From Methylobacterium phyllostachyos (GTDB taxonomy: Bacteria > Pseudomonadota > Alphaproteobacteria > Rhizobiales > Beijerinckiaceae), in NCBI RefSeq assembly GCF_900103445.1, contig NZ_FNHS01000019.1:1-64000 (forward strand): DNA of 64,000 nucleotides, read 5' to 3'. Of this stretch, positions 22,949 through 32,091 are shown piece after piece. The notes under the pieces were generated by a model. The model was not told the origin of the DNA, did no database searches, and worked only from the letters and a program-made list of their open reading frames with translations. A program made the translations under genes and the position numbers. Numbering within the stretch: position 1 is the stretch's first letter; each line of letters begins with the position of its first letter.

Positions 22949-25287
22949 GGTTTTTCGGGGCGGAGGCCGAGAACGCCCCCTCCCCCCTCTGTGGGGGAGG
23001 GTGGCCCCTGCGTCAGCAGGGGTCGGGAGAGGGGCGCGACGGTACAGAACGGCGCGGAGGCCTTCCCGCAGGTCGCGCCATTTTCGGCAGCCGGGTTCCC
23101 CTCTCCCGACCCCCTTCGGGGGCCACCCTCCCCCGCAGAGGGGGGAGGGAGAATGCGCGTCTCGTTCTGAGCGCACCGAGCCGGATTCACCCCGCCGGCG
23201 CAGGCATTCTCCTCCTGCTCGCCCTCCTTCTCCAAATCCTCCCCGCCCAGGCCGGCCAGCTCGATCGCGCGACCCTGGAAAAGTACTTCCCCCCGCCCCT
23301 CGTGGTCGGCGAGAAGGACGATGCGCTCCCGGTCTGGCCGATCCTGAAGCAGCAGGCCGGGTCCTACGAGGTCTTCGCCTACGCCTTCGAGTCGGTCGAT
23401 CTCGCCCCGATCCCCGGCTTCGGCGGAACGCCGCCCGATTTGCTGGTGGCGCTCGCCCCGGACGGGACCTTCCGCGACGTGAGGGTGATCAGCCAGCACG
23501 AGCCGGTCTTCCTCGAAGGGCTCGGGCCGGAGCCGCTCTTCGCCTTCGTCGACCAATATGCCGGCCTGTCGGCCCGGCAGGCGATCCGGGTCGGGCGGCC
23601 GAATGCCCGGGCGGGCGGCGCCGCGCCGCAGACGACCGTCGACGGCATCTCCATGGCCACCGCCTCGACCCGGGTGATCAACCAGTCGATCCTGGCCTCG
23701 GCGCTCGCCGTGGCGCGCGGCAAGCTCGGATTCGGGGCGACCAATCTCGGCCTGAAGGTCGAGGCCAAACCTGACCTCTACGAGAAGCTCAGCCTGTCCG
23801 ACCTGCTCGCCCGCGGCTGGGTTCGCCGGCTCACCGTGACGAACGCAGTCGCGGCCAAGGCCTTCAAGGGGACCGGGGTCGAGGATCTGGCCGACGGGCC
23901 GCCCGATCCCGTCCTCACCGACCTCTACGTCGCCTATCTCAACGCCCCGTCGATCGGCCGCAACCTGCTCGGCCCGGCGCGGTTCGACGCGCTGATGCGC
24001 GAGCTCGGCCCCGGCAACCACGCCGTGATGGTGGTGAGCGCCGGGCCGCCGGACGCGCCCGAGAACCCGCTCGGCGATCGGTTCGTGCTCGGCTCGATCC
24101 CCGACCGCCTGACGATCGGCCAGGGCGGGCTCATCGTCACCGCCCGCGACATGGCGGTGGAGCGCCGCGACACGGGCCTCGCCGAGGGGCTGCCGGCGGG
24201 GCCCTGGACGATCCTGCGGATCGATCAGGCCGCGGGCTTCGACCCTTCTGCCCCCTGGGTCCTGACCGAAACGATCGTGCGCGAGCGCGGGCAGATCCTG
24301 TCCGAAAAGATCACCCGGACGTTCCCGGTCGAGACCGCCCTGCCGGCCGACCTGTTCACCCGCGTCAAGCCGGACGAGGGGCCGAGCTGGACCGATCCCT
24401 GGCGGGCCCGCGCGCCCGGTCTCGGCGCGATCGCGCTCATGCTGGCGGTGCTGGTGCCGGTGCTGGCACGCCAGCGCGGGCTCGTCGCCGATGCGCGCCG
24501 CTTCCCGGCGTTCCGGCTCGGCTTCCTGGCGCTGACGCTGGGCTTCATCGGCTGGTTTGCGCAGGCGCAGCTCTCGATCGTCACGCTCGTCGGCCTCGTG
24601 CGCGCCGCCGCCACGACCCACGATCTCGCCTTCCTGCTCTACGATCCGCCCTCTCTGGTGCTCTGGGCCTTCGCGCTCGCCGCCCTCATTGTCTGGGGGC
24701 GGGGTACGTTCTGCGGCTGGCTCTGCCCCTTCGGGGCGCTCCAGGAATTCGTGGCGCTGCTGGCGCGTCCGCTGCGTATCCGGCAGGTCGCGGTCCCGCC
24801 TGTCCTCGACCGGGTGCTGCGGCAGGCGAAGTATGTCGTGCTCGCTGGCATCCTTGTGGCCGCCGCAGCCGGATCGCCGCTGGCCGACAGCTTCAGCGAG
24901 GTCGAGCCGTTCAAGACCGCCATCACCCTGACCTTCGTGCGGTCCTGGCCGTTCGTCGCCTACGCGGCCGGCCTGCTGGTGCTCAACCTGTTCGTCTACA
25001 AGGGCTTCTGCCGCTATCTCTGCCCGCTTGGCGCGAGCCTCGCCCTGCTCGGCCGGGTGCGGATGCTCGACTGGATCCCGCGTCGGGCCGAGTGCGGCTC
25101 GCCCTGCCAGCTCTGCAAGGTCCGCTGCCGTTACGGCGCGATCGAACCGAGTGGCCGGATCGATTACCCCGAGTGCTTCCAGTGCATGGATTGCGTGACG
25201 ATCATCCACGATCCGGGGCAATGCGTGCCGCAGGTGGTGGCGCGCAAGCGCGGGCGCCGGGTGGTGCCGCAGCAAGCCGCCGCATGA
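22945..25287 (+). CDS. NosR/NirI-like flavin and iron-sulfur membrane protein
   Basis: A 780-codon frame. From about residue 88 there is a hydrophobic leader (ILLLLALLLQILPAQAG) and a periplasmic FMN-binding domain with a covalent-flavin-type motif DGISMATAST (233-242). Several membrane helices follow (about 490-700), with cysteine motifs CGWLCPFGALQEF, CRYLCPLGAS, CGSPCQLCKVRC and CFQCMDC for two or more iron-sulfur clusters. This is the NosR plan of quinol-linked electron transfer across the membrane. The GTG at 22945 overlaps the propeller stop, but residues 11-70 are translated palindromic repeat. The natural start may have been damaged; an ATG at 23153 with a good ribosome site is out of frame by one base. 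ApbE follows directly. Confidence 0.8.
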   Translation: MRFFGAEAENAPSPLCGGGWPLRQQGSGEGRDGTERRGGLPAGRAIFGSRVPLSRPPSGATLPRRGGRENARLVLSAPSRIHPAGAGILLLLALLLQILPAQAGQLDRATLEKYFPPPLVVGEKDDALPVWPILKQQAGSYEVFAYAFESVDLAPIPGFGGTPPDLLVALAPDGTFRDVRVISQHEPVFLEGLGPEPLFAFVDQYAGLSARQAIRVGRPNARAGGAAPQTTVDGISMATASTRVINQSILASALAVARGKLGFGATNLGLKVEAKPDLYEKLSLSDLLARGWVRRLTVTNAVAAKAFKGTGVEDLADGPPDPVLTDLYVAYLNAPSIGRNLLGPARFDALMRELGPGNHAVMVVSAGPPDAPENPLGDRFVLGSIPDRLTIGQGGLIVTARDMAVERRDTGLAEGLPAGPWTILRIDQAAGFDPSAPWVLTETIVRERGQILSEKITRTFPVETALPADLFTRVKPDEGPSWTDPWRARAPGLGAIALMLAVLVPVLARQRGLVADARRFPAFRLGFLALTLGFIGWFAQAQLSIVTLVGLVRAAATTHDLAFLLYDPPSLVLWAFALAALIVWGRGTFCGWLCPFGALQEFVALLARPLRIRQVAVPPVLDRVLRQAKYVVLAGILVAAAAGSPLADSFSEVEPFKTAITLTFVRSWPFVAYAAGLLVLNLFVYKGFCRYLCPLGASLALLGRVRMLDWIPRRAECGSPCQLCKVRCRYGAIEPSGRIDYPECFQCMDCVTIIHDPGQCVPQVVARKRGRRVVPQQAAA
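22975..23152. repeat. Family A bipartite palindromic repeat inside 5' end of NosR-like gene
   Basis: A full copy with arms GGCCCCTGCGTCAGCAGGGG and GACCCCCTTCGGGGGCC, inverted around a spacer. It lies between the propeller stop and the leader peptide of the NosR-like protein. It has no stop codon in that frame. Confidence 0.8.
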
Positions 25288-26291
25288 GTCGGTCAGGCCC
25301 TCCGCATGCCCCCCGTCGCCGCGTCCTCGTGGCTGCGGCGGGTCTCGCCGGCGTGGCCGGACTCGGCGGTCTCGCGGCGTTCCGCACCGCCGCCGCGTCG
25401 CACGGCCTTCTGCTCCGGACGCGCGCGGGCCTCGCCTTCGGCACGACCGTGGCGCTGACGGCGGCCGGCTCCGATGCCGCTGCAATCGAGGCCGCGCTGA
25501 TGGACGGGTTCGCGGCGATGCGCGCCGTCGAGGCGGCGGCCAGCCTGTTTCGCCCAGACAGCGACCTGTCGCGCCTCAACCGCGACGGCGTGCTCGACGC
25601 GCCCGACCCGCACCTTGTCGTGCTCCTGCGCTTCGCCCTGGCGCTCGCGGCCGAGACCGCGGGCGCATTCGATCCCACGGTGCAGCCGCTCTGGCCAATC
25701 TGGGCGGGCGCGGCGACCCGGGGGGGGCGGCCGGACGGCGGCACACTCGGCGACGCTCTCGGGCGGATCGGCTGGCGCCGGGTTCGGCTCGAGCCGGACC
25801 GGATCGTCCTGACGCCTGGCACGGCGCTGACCTTGAACGCGCTGATCCAGGGCTACGCGGCCGACCGGGTGATCGCGGCCTTGCGGGAGCGCGGCATCGG
25901 CGATGCCTTCGTGGATACCGGCGAATTCGGCGCCTCCGGCACGCATCCCGACGGCACGCCCTGGCGCCTCGGCCTCGCCGATCCGCGCGATCCCGCCTCG
26001 CTTGCCGCCGTGATCGCCCCATTCACCGGGTTCGCGGCCACGTCGGGCGACTACAATATGAGCTTCTCGGACGATCGGGCCGACCATCACATCTTCGATC
26101 CGGCAACGGGATATTCACCCGACGCCCTGTCCTCCGTCACCGTCACTGCGTCGTCCGGCCTCCTCGCCGACGGGCTGTCCACGGCCTGCATGGTCCTCGG
26201 ACGGGAACTCGGTGCGCGGCTCATCGCCGGCCATCCCGGCTGTACGGTCCGCTTCACCGACAAGATTCGACCGGACCGGCGCCGCCTGTGA
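25284..26291 (+). CDS. apbE: FAD:protein FMN transferase (ApbE family, NosX-like)
   Basis: A 335-residue periplasmic flavin transferase that attaches FMN to Thr/Ser of target domains. A Tat-type leader RRRVLVAAAGLAG is present. Family motifs are SRLNRDG, ALIQGYAADRVIAALRERG, DTGEFGASGTHPDGTPW, TSGDYN and HHIFDPATGYSP. Its start overlaps the NosR-like stop (ATGA). This pairing mirrors nosR-nosX and points to the DGISMATAST motif of the preceding protein as substrate. Confidence 0.92.
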   Translation: MSRSGPPHAPRRRVLVAAAGLAGVAGLGGLAAFRTAAASHGLLLRTRAGLAFGTTVALTAAGSDAAAIEAALMDGFAAMRAVEAAASLFRPDSDLSRLNRDGVLDAPDPHLVVLLRFALALAAETAGAFDPTVQPLWPIWAGAATRGGRPDGGTLGDALGRIGWRRVRLEPDRIVLTPGTALTLNALIQGYAADRVIAALRERGIGDAFVDTGEFGASGTHPDGTPWRLGLADPRDPASLAAVIAPFTGFAATSGDYNMSFSDDRADHHIFDPATGYSPDALSSVTVTASSGLLADGLSTACMVLGRELGARLIAGHPGCTVRFTDKIRPDRRRL

Positions 26292-26301
26292 TCCAAGGAT
26301 C

Positions 26302-26344
26302 CCGGGCGGCGCGTCCACGTCGGGCCGCCGATCAGGCCGCCCGG
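26302..26344. terminator. Hairpin between convergent apbE and chemoreceptor genes
   Basis: CCGGGCGGC at 26302-26310 is a perfect inverted match to GCCGCCCGG at 26336-26344, with 25 bases between. It straddles the end of the chemoreceptor gene. There is no U-tract, so factor-independent termination is uncertain. Confidence 0.35.
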
Positions 26345-27798
26345 ACCCGGGCGAGGAAGCGGCCGACTTCCTGTCCGAGCCTGTCGAAATCGACCGACAG
26401 TTCGGAGGCGGAATCCAGGACGCTGCTGGCGGTCGTCCCCGTCGCCTCGACGGTCCCGGCCATCGCCGCGACGGTGGTGCTCACCGAACCTGTGCCGGCG
26501 GCCGCCTCGGCGACGGTGTGGACGATCCGCTCGGCGGCGACGCCCTGATCGTGCACGGAAGCGCTGATCTGCGTGGCGAGGTCGTTCAGGTCGCGGATGC
26601 GTCCCGTGATCCCGTTGACCGCACCGACCGCCCGATGCGTCGTGGTCTGGATCTGCCCGACCTGCAGGGTGATGTCGTCGGTGGCCTTGGCGGTCTGGCT
26701 GGCCAGCTCCTTCACCTCCGCGGCGACGACGGCAAAGCCCCGGCCGGCTTCACCGGCCCGGGCCGCCTCGATCGTGGCGTTGAGCGCGAGCAGGTTGGTC
26801 TGAGCGGCCACGGTCGAGATCATCGCCACCACGTCGCCGATCCGCTCCGCAGCCGCGCTCAGTTCCTGAACGAGCGGGATGGCGTCGGCGGCCTCAGCGG
26901 CGGTCCGACTGGCGAGGTCGGCGGTGCCGCTCACCTGCCGGGCGATCTCGCTCAGCGAGGCGCCGAGCTCCGCCGTGGCCGCGGCGGCGGTGTCGGCCGC
27001 GCGGGCGGCGTCTCCGGCCGCGGAGACGACCTCCACGGATTGACGTGCCGAGTTGGAGGCCGTGACCGACATGTCGGCGGCGGCCGTGCGCAGGCTCGCC
27101 GCCGCCGTGGATACGTGAGCCAGGATCCCGCCGACGGTCGATTCGAAGGTCGTGGCAAGCTGTTCGGTCGCGCTCTGGCGCGTCGCTTCCAGGGCGGAGC
27201 GCGCCTCGGTCGCCTCTCGCTCCAGAAGGCTGGCCCGGGTCAGCTGCGCCTGGGCCTCGCGCTCAGACGCGCCGAGCGCCCTGAATGAATGGGCCGCGGT
27301 CTGGCAGACCCAGATCAGGACGGCGGCTTCCATGACCACGATCACCGCGTGCAGGACCACGCGGCCCAAATCGCTGGCGGCGTCCGGGAAGATCAGCGCC
27401 GGCAGGGCGAGATCGAGGGAGAGATGGTGAACCGCGGTGGCCACGGTCGCCGTCAGGATCACGCGCCAGTCGCACCAGCCGACCAGCACGGCCAGACAGG
27501 CGAAGAAGTACATGTGCAGGTCGATCTGCCAGCGGTGACCGGTGAAGACGATCAGGAGGGTCGCCGCCATGCCGATCAACGCGAGTCCGCTGACGATGCG
27601 CGTGGCTGCGCAGATCGGGTTCCCCCGCCACAGGAGAGTCGCGATCCCGGCCAGGATAGCGACGGCCACGATCGGACCCAATGCCGGCCATCCACCGGTC
27701 AATACGGCTTCGGCCCCCGCGACGATCAACACATGCGCCCACAGGATCGCGATGAGGCAACGGCCGAATTTCTGGCGGATGAGGTCGAGGGGATTCAT
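26332..27798 (-). CDS. Methyl-accepting chemotaxis protein with six-helix membrane N-terminus
   Basis: A 488-residue chemoreceptor. The N-terminal 170 residues form about six membrane helices with only short loops, so it has no periplasmic sensing domain. A signalling coiled coil follows, with the conserved hairpin tip TNLLALNATIEAARAGEAGR and GFAVVAAEVKELA. No HAMP domain is evident. There is no C-terminal CheR/CheB pentapeptide. Signal input could be membrane energy state, redox or an integral-membrane cue. Its start overlaps the stop of the upstream small gene (ATGA). Confidence 0.9.
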   Translation of the reverse strand: MNPLDLIRQKFGRCLIAILWAHVLIVAGAEAVLTGGWPALGPIVAVAILAGIATLLWRGNPICAATRIVSGLALIGMAATLLIVFTGHRWQIDLHMYFFACLAVLVGWCDWRVILTATVATAVHHLSLDLALPALIFPDAASDLGRVVLHAVIVVMEAAVLIWVCQTAAHSFRALGASEREAQAQLTRASLLEREATEARSALEATRQSATEQLATTFESTVGGILAHVSTAAASLRTAAADMSVTASNSARQSVEVVSAAGDAARAADTAAAATAELGASLSEIARQVSGTADLASRTAAEAADAIPLVQELSAAAERIGDVVAMISTVAAQTNLLALNATIEAARAGEAGRGFAVVAAEVKELASQTAKATDDITLQVGQIQTTTHRAVGAVNGITGRIRDLNDLATQISASVHDQGVAAERIVHTVAEAAAGTGSVSTTVAAMAGTVEATGTTASSVLDSASELSVDFDRLGQEVGRFLARVRAA

Positions 27799-28208
27799 CG
27801 GGCGATGCTTTCGAAATTGTACTCAGGTCGAGACGAGGCGGGAGCGTCCCGCCGGACACCGGCGCAGCCGTTGGAGCCGCGCCCATCGAGGACGAGCCGG
27901 GCCCCGGTCGCGTAGAGGCGCCCGACAAAGCCGCCGCCCTCCGCGCGGGCAACCGCGATGTCCCGCACGCCGTCGACGTTCAGGATCGACCCGCCCGCCT
28001 CGGCGACCAGGCGGACGAGGTCGCCGGCGTCAGAACCCGCGGCGCCGACGATCACCACGGTGTCCGACTGCGGAACCGCCAGGAGCAGCAGCGGCACAAC
28101 GAGCGTGACGGCCCCCCCGAGCACGCCGAAAGCCGTCCGGTGCGCCAGGCGTGCCGAGCCTGCCCCCGCCTCAGAAGAAATCACTGCCGTCATGCTGGAT
28201 CGCTGCAT
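27795..28208 (-). CDS. Uncharacterised single-pass membrane protein coupled to a chemoreceptor
   Basis: A 137-residue protein that I do not assign to a family. A hydrophobic segment (about 31-51, TLVVPLLLLAV) follows a short cytoplasmic N-terminus. The rest, beginning VVIVGAAGSDAGDLVRLVAE, has an alternating beta/alpha look, with GGSILNVDGVRDIAVARAEG and GARLVLDGRG. It could be a periplasmic sensor or accessory partner of the chemoreceptor with which it overlaps. The ATG at 28208 is chosen; 28193 is a close alternative. Confidence 0.65.
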   Translation of the reverse strand: MQRSSMTAVISSEAGAGSARLAHRTAFGVLGGAVTLVVPLLLLAVPQSDTVVIVGAAGSDAGDLVRLVAEAGGSILNVDGVRDIAVARAEGGGFVGRLYATGARLVLDGRGSNGCAGVRRDAPASSRPEYNFESIAR

Positions 28209-28663
28209 CCTATCGATGGCGAAGGTCACGTACCATCCTAAAGGTTGATAATGACTTTTGCCCGACATGTGTAAGAAATTTTTTAAACTACCCTTGTGCG
28301 GGATGATATTGCTATGGCGATCGATATTTATTTTAAAGTACTTGTTACACGCCAAAGATTGTTTATGGTTGTGTCTTCTAGGGGGGTGAATCAATAATCG
28401 CACCTCTACGGTGGATCATGCAATATGGTCGGCACGCTATTTCCATCCGGATGGACTCGGTGTGGCGATGCCGGCTACCGGAGCAGGTCCCGATCATCTG
28501 AACAATTTCGCGTTCCAGGGGCGCGGTACGCGTCGAGCATCGCTTCGAAATCTGCGCGCAGATCGCCGCGCCATACCGGGTCAGCGCACGCCGCGGAGCG
28601 GAGCGTGACTTTTGCGTCAGGTGTCATGTTGGACTGCTGGGTCCAGAGTGTCGGAGATCGCGC
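28209..28663. other. AT-rich intergenic region
   Basis: A 455-bp gap between divergent genes. The part at about 28230-28420 is much richer in A and T than the rest of the window and probably holds the promoter of the small membrane protein/chemoreceptor operon. No RNA gene or convincing small gene was seen. Confidence 0.5.
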
Positions 28664-29794
28664 GTGAGTCAGGGAATGGTGTCGGCTTGGCCGACGGGGA
28701 CGTGGTCGATCGCTGAGCCCGGGGCTGTCGGATTCGATCCCGCCCGCCTCGCGGAAGCGGTCGCGTATGCCGAGGCGCACGAGAGCGCGTGGCCGCGCAG
28801 CCTGTATTACCCGGACGGCCGCTACGTGGGGATCGTCGAGTGGAACGAGACCGGTCCGTGGAGCGCCATCGCGGGCCCGGTGCGGGAGCGGGGCGGTCCG
28901 GCGGGGGTGATTCTGAAGGGCGGCCACCGGGTCGCCGCCTGGGGCGATACGGCCCGTCCGGACATGACCTTCTCCATCGCCAAGAGCTACCTCGCGGTGC
29001 TGGCGGGCCTCGCCCACGATGACGGGCTGATCCCCGATGTGGACGCACCGGTGCGCGACAGCGTGCCCGACCCGCTCCTCGACGGCCCGCATAACGGCGC
29101 GATCACGTGGCGCCACCTGCTGCAGCAATCGAGCGAGTGGCAGGGGGTGCTGTTCGGAAAATCCGATCAGGTCGACCATTTCCGGCAGATCGGCCCGGGC
29201 GCGGACAACAGCCGCAAGGGCGAGAAGCGGACGCTGAAGCCGCCCGGCACCCACTACGAGTACAACGACGTGCGGGTGAACCTGCTGTCCTATTGCCTGA
29301 TGCGGCTGTTCGGCCGTGCCCTGCCGGAGGTGCTGCGCGAACGGATCATGGACCCGATCGGCGCCTCCCGGGACTGGGCGTGGCATGGCTACGACAATGC
29401 CTGGGTCGAGATCGATGGTGCCCGGATCCAGTCCGTCCCCGGGGGCGGTCATTGGGGCGGCGGCCTGTTCATCGGCGCCGACGACCATGCCCGGTTCGGG
29501 CTGCTCATCGCCCGTGGCGGCGCCTGGGACGGACGGCAGCTTCTGTCAGAGCGCTGGATCCACGCCATGCTGACGCCCTCGCCGACGCTTGAGAGCTACG
29601 GCTATCTCTGGTGGCTCAACCGGGGCGCGGCCGCCAAGCCGCAGCTTTCGGCGAACGCCTTCAGCGCGCTGGGTGCCGGCAACAACGTGATCTGGTGCGA
29701 TCCGGACCGCGATCTCGTCGCGGTGCTGCGCTGGATCGACAAGAGCGCCGTGGACGGCTTCCTGCTGCGCTTGGCGGCGGCCGTGCGGGATTAA
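28664..29794 (+). CDS. Serine hydrolase of the class C beta-lactamase/esterase family
   Basis: A 376-residue cytoplasmic-looking serine hydrolase. The SxxK nucleophile is Ser104-Lys107 in MTFSIAKSYLAVLAG. The second-motif Tyr lies around 198-200 in HYEYNDVRVN. GGGHWGGGLFIGADDHARFG resembles the region that packs against the active site in EstB-like esterases. No signal peptide is seen. The GTG at 28664 follows GGAG by 7 bases. The substrate is unknown; an esterase, amidase or peptidase role is more likely than beta-lactam resistance. Its stop overlaps that of the convergent LysR gene at TTAA. Confidence 0.88.
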   Translation: MSQGMVSAWPTGTWSIAEPGAVGFDPARLAEAVAYAEAHESAWPRSLYYPDGRYVGIVEWNETGPWSAIAGPVRERGGPAGVILKGGHRVAAWGDTARPDMTFSIAKSYLAVLAGLAHDDGLIPDVDAPVRDSVPDPLLDGPHNGAITWRHLLQQSSEWQGVLFGKSDQVDHFRQIGPGADNSRKGEKRTLKPPGTHYEYNDVRVNLLSYCLMRLFGRALPEVLRERIMDPIGASRDWAWHGYDNAWVEIDGARIQSVPGGGHWGGGLFIGADDHARFGLLIARGGAWDGRQLLSERWIHAMLTPSPTLESYGYLWWLNRGAAAKPQLSANAFSALGAGNNVIWCDPDRDLVAVLRWIDKSAVDGFLLRLAAAVRD

Positions 29795-30708
29795 CCCATG
29801 GCCGCGCCGTCCCGCACGCCGGCGCCCGCGTGGAGGAAGTCCACGAAGGCCCGGAGCACCGGCCGCATCAGCCGGCGGCAGGGATAGTAGAGGAAGAAGC
29901 CGGGAAAGCTGGGGCACCAATCCTCGAGGACGCGGACCAGCCGGCCGGACGCGAGATCGGCCGCCACCTGCGCCTCGAACACATAAGCAAGGCCGGCCCC
30001 GCGCCGCGCCGCCTCGGCGATGAGCCCGTCATCGTCGAGGATGAGGTTGCCGGAGACCGACACCGCGCAGGCGGCCCCGTCCCGCTCGAATTCCCATTGG
30101 TAGAGCGCGCCGCCCGCGAAGCGCCGGCGGATGCAGGTATGGGCGTGCAGATCCTGCGGCGTCGCCGGAGGCGGATGCTGCGCGAGATAGGCCGGTGCCG
30201 CCACGACGGCCCCGCGCTGCGGCGGCCCGAGCGGCACCGCGATCATGTCCTGCTCCAGGGTCTCGGCGAAGCGGATTCCCGCATCGAAGCCCTCGGCCAC
30301 GATGTCACTCAGGCCACCCTGAACCCGGATCTCGATCTTGACCCCGGGATGCGCCCGCGTGAACGCGAGGACACGCGGGATCGGCACCATCTCGGCCGCG
30401 GAGCGCGGCACGGACAGGCGCAGGGTCCCGCAGAGCTGCTGCTGCGAGGCGGCGGCCGCTTCCACCGCCTCGGTGATCGCCGCGAGCGCAGGTTCGAGCC
30501 CTTCGAGCAGGCGCTGCCCGGCCTCGGTCGGGGCGACGCTGCGCGTGGTCCGGGCCAGCAGGCGCACGCCCAGATGATCCTCCAGCCCATTAATCGCATG
30601 GCTCACCGCCGAGACCGACAGGCCGAGATCGCGTGCCGCGCCGCGGAAGCTCCGGCGCGCCGCGACGGTGGCGAAGATCGACAGGGCAGGCAGGTCGGCG
30701 CGTCGCAT
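29791..30708 (-). CDS. LysR-family regulator, divergent to aldo/keto reductase
   Basis: A 305-residue regulator with an HTH containing FRGAARDLGLSVSAVSHAIN and a LysR effector domain of the DsdC/GcvA-like subgroup (CIRRRFAGGALYQWEFE). It is transcribed away from the aldo/keto reductase gene, with 93 bp between starts. This is the classical arrangement for a LysR protein and its target. Confidence 0.9.
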   Translation of the reverse strand: MRRADLPALSIFATVAARRSFRGAARDLGLSVSAVSHAINGLEDHLGVRLLARTTRSVAPTEAGQRLLEGLEPALAAITEAVEAAAASQQQLCGTLRLSVPRSAAEMVPIPRVLAFTRAHPGVKIEIRVQGGLSDIVAEGFDAGIRFAETLEQDMIAVPLGPPQRGAVVAAPAYLAQHPPPATPQDLHAHTCIRRRFAGGALYQWEFERDGAACAVSVSGNLILDDDGLIAEAARRGAGLAYVFEAQVAADLASGRLVRVLEDWCPSFPGFFLYYPCRRLMRPVLRAFVDFLHAGAGVRDGAAMG

Positions 30709-30801
30709 TGTTGAGCCGGATAGAACAGCCTGCTGCGCTGTTCACCGCTTATCGGCGGGCGCCCGATATGCACAGTGCGGCCTGCTGCATCGGAGGTATT
30801 C

Positions 30802-31797
<996 letters not shown>

Positions 31798-31816
31798 GCC
31801 CCGGAGCCTGTAGCGC

Positions 31817-31976
31817 GCCGCCTTTTCCCCTCCCCCTTGTTGGGAGGGTCTGGGGGTGGGGGTGGTGCAGAAGGCACCGCAGCGTTCGATCCTGCACCAC
31901 CCCCACCTCCAACTCCTCCCCACAAGCTTGAGCGATTCCGGGCAGGCCCGGGATCGCCAGGGGAGGAGAGCGCTTA
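31817..31976. repeat. Family C palindromic repeat
   Basis: CCCCTCCCCCTTGTTGGGAG and GGGTGGGGGTGGTGCAG are mirrored by CTGCACCACCCCCACC and a CTCCTCCCC end. It also carries GATTCCGGGCAGGCCCGGGA, shared with 58676-58820, where the end of the right arm is expected. Confidence 0.7.
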
Positions 31977-32018
31977 GGCAATCTCTCGATGATTCCTCAC
32001 AGAGCTTGGGAGGGTTGG

Positions 32019-32058
32019 GTCGAGACCTTTCGAACCCACTGAAGGTTCGGTTCTCGAC
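32019..32058. terminator. Nested hairpin between convergent genes
   Basis: GTCGAGA (32019-32025) pairs with TCTCGAC (32052-32058), and inside it GAACC (32032-32036) pairs with GGTTC (32044-32048). It lies between the convergent aldo/keto reductase and M20 peptidase genes. There is no U-run on either side, so its role as terminator is tentative. Confidence 0.35.
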
Positions 32059-32091
32059 GCCGACCGCCGTGGGCTCCCGGCGGACAGGCTC

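Noticed and set aside
22726..25485. 919-residue minus-strand open frame
   Set aside because: It lies opposite the propeller, NosR-like and ApbE genes; it is Arg/Gly/His-rich and has no domain.
28664..29794. Reading the serine hydrolase as an antibiotic-resistance beta-lactamase
   Set aside because: No signal peptide, and the motifs around SIAK and YND fit EstB-like esterases better.
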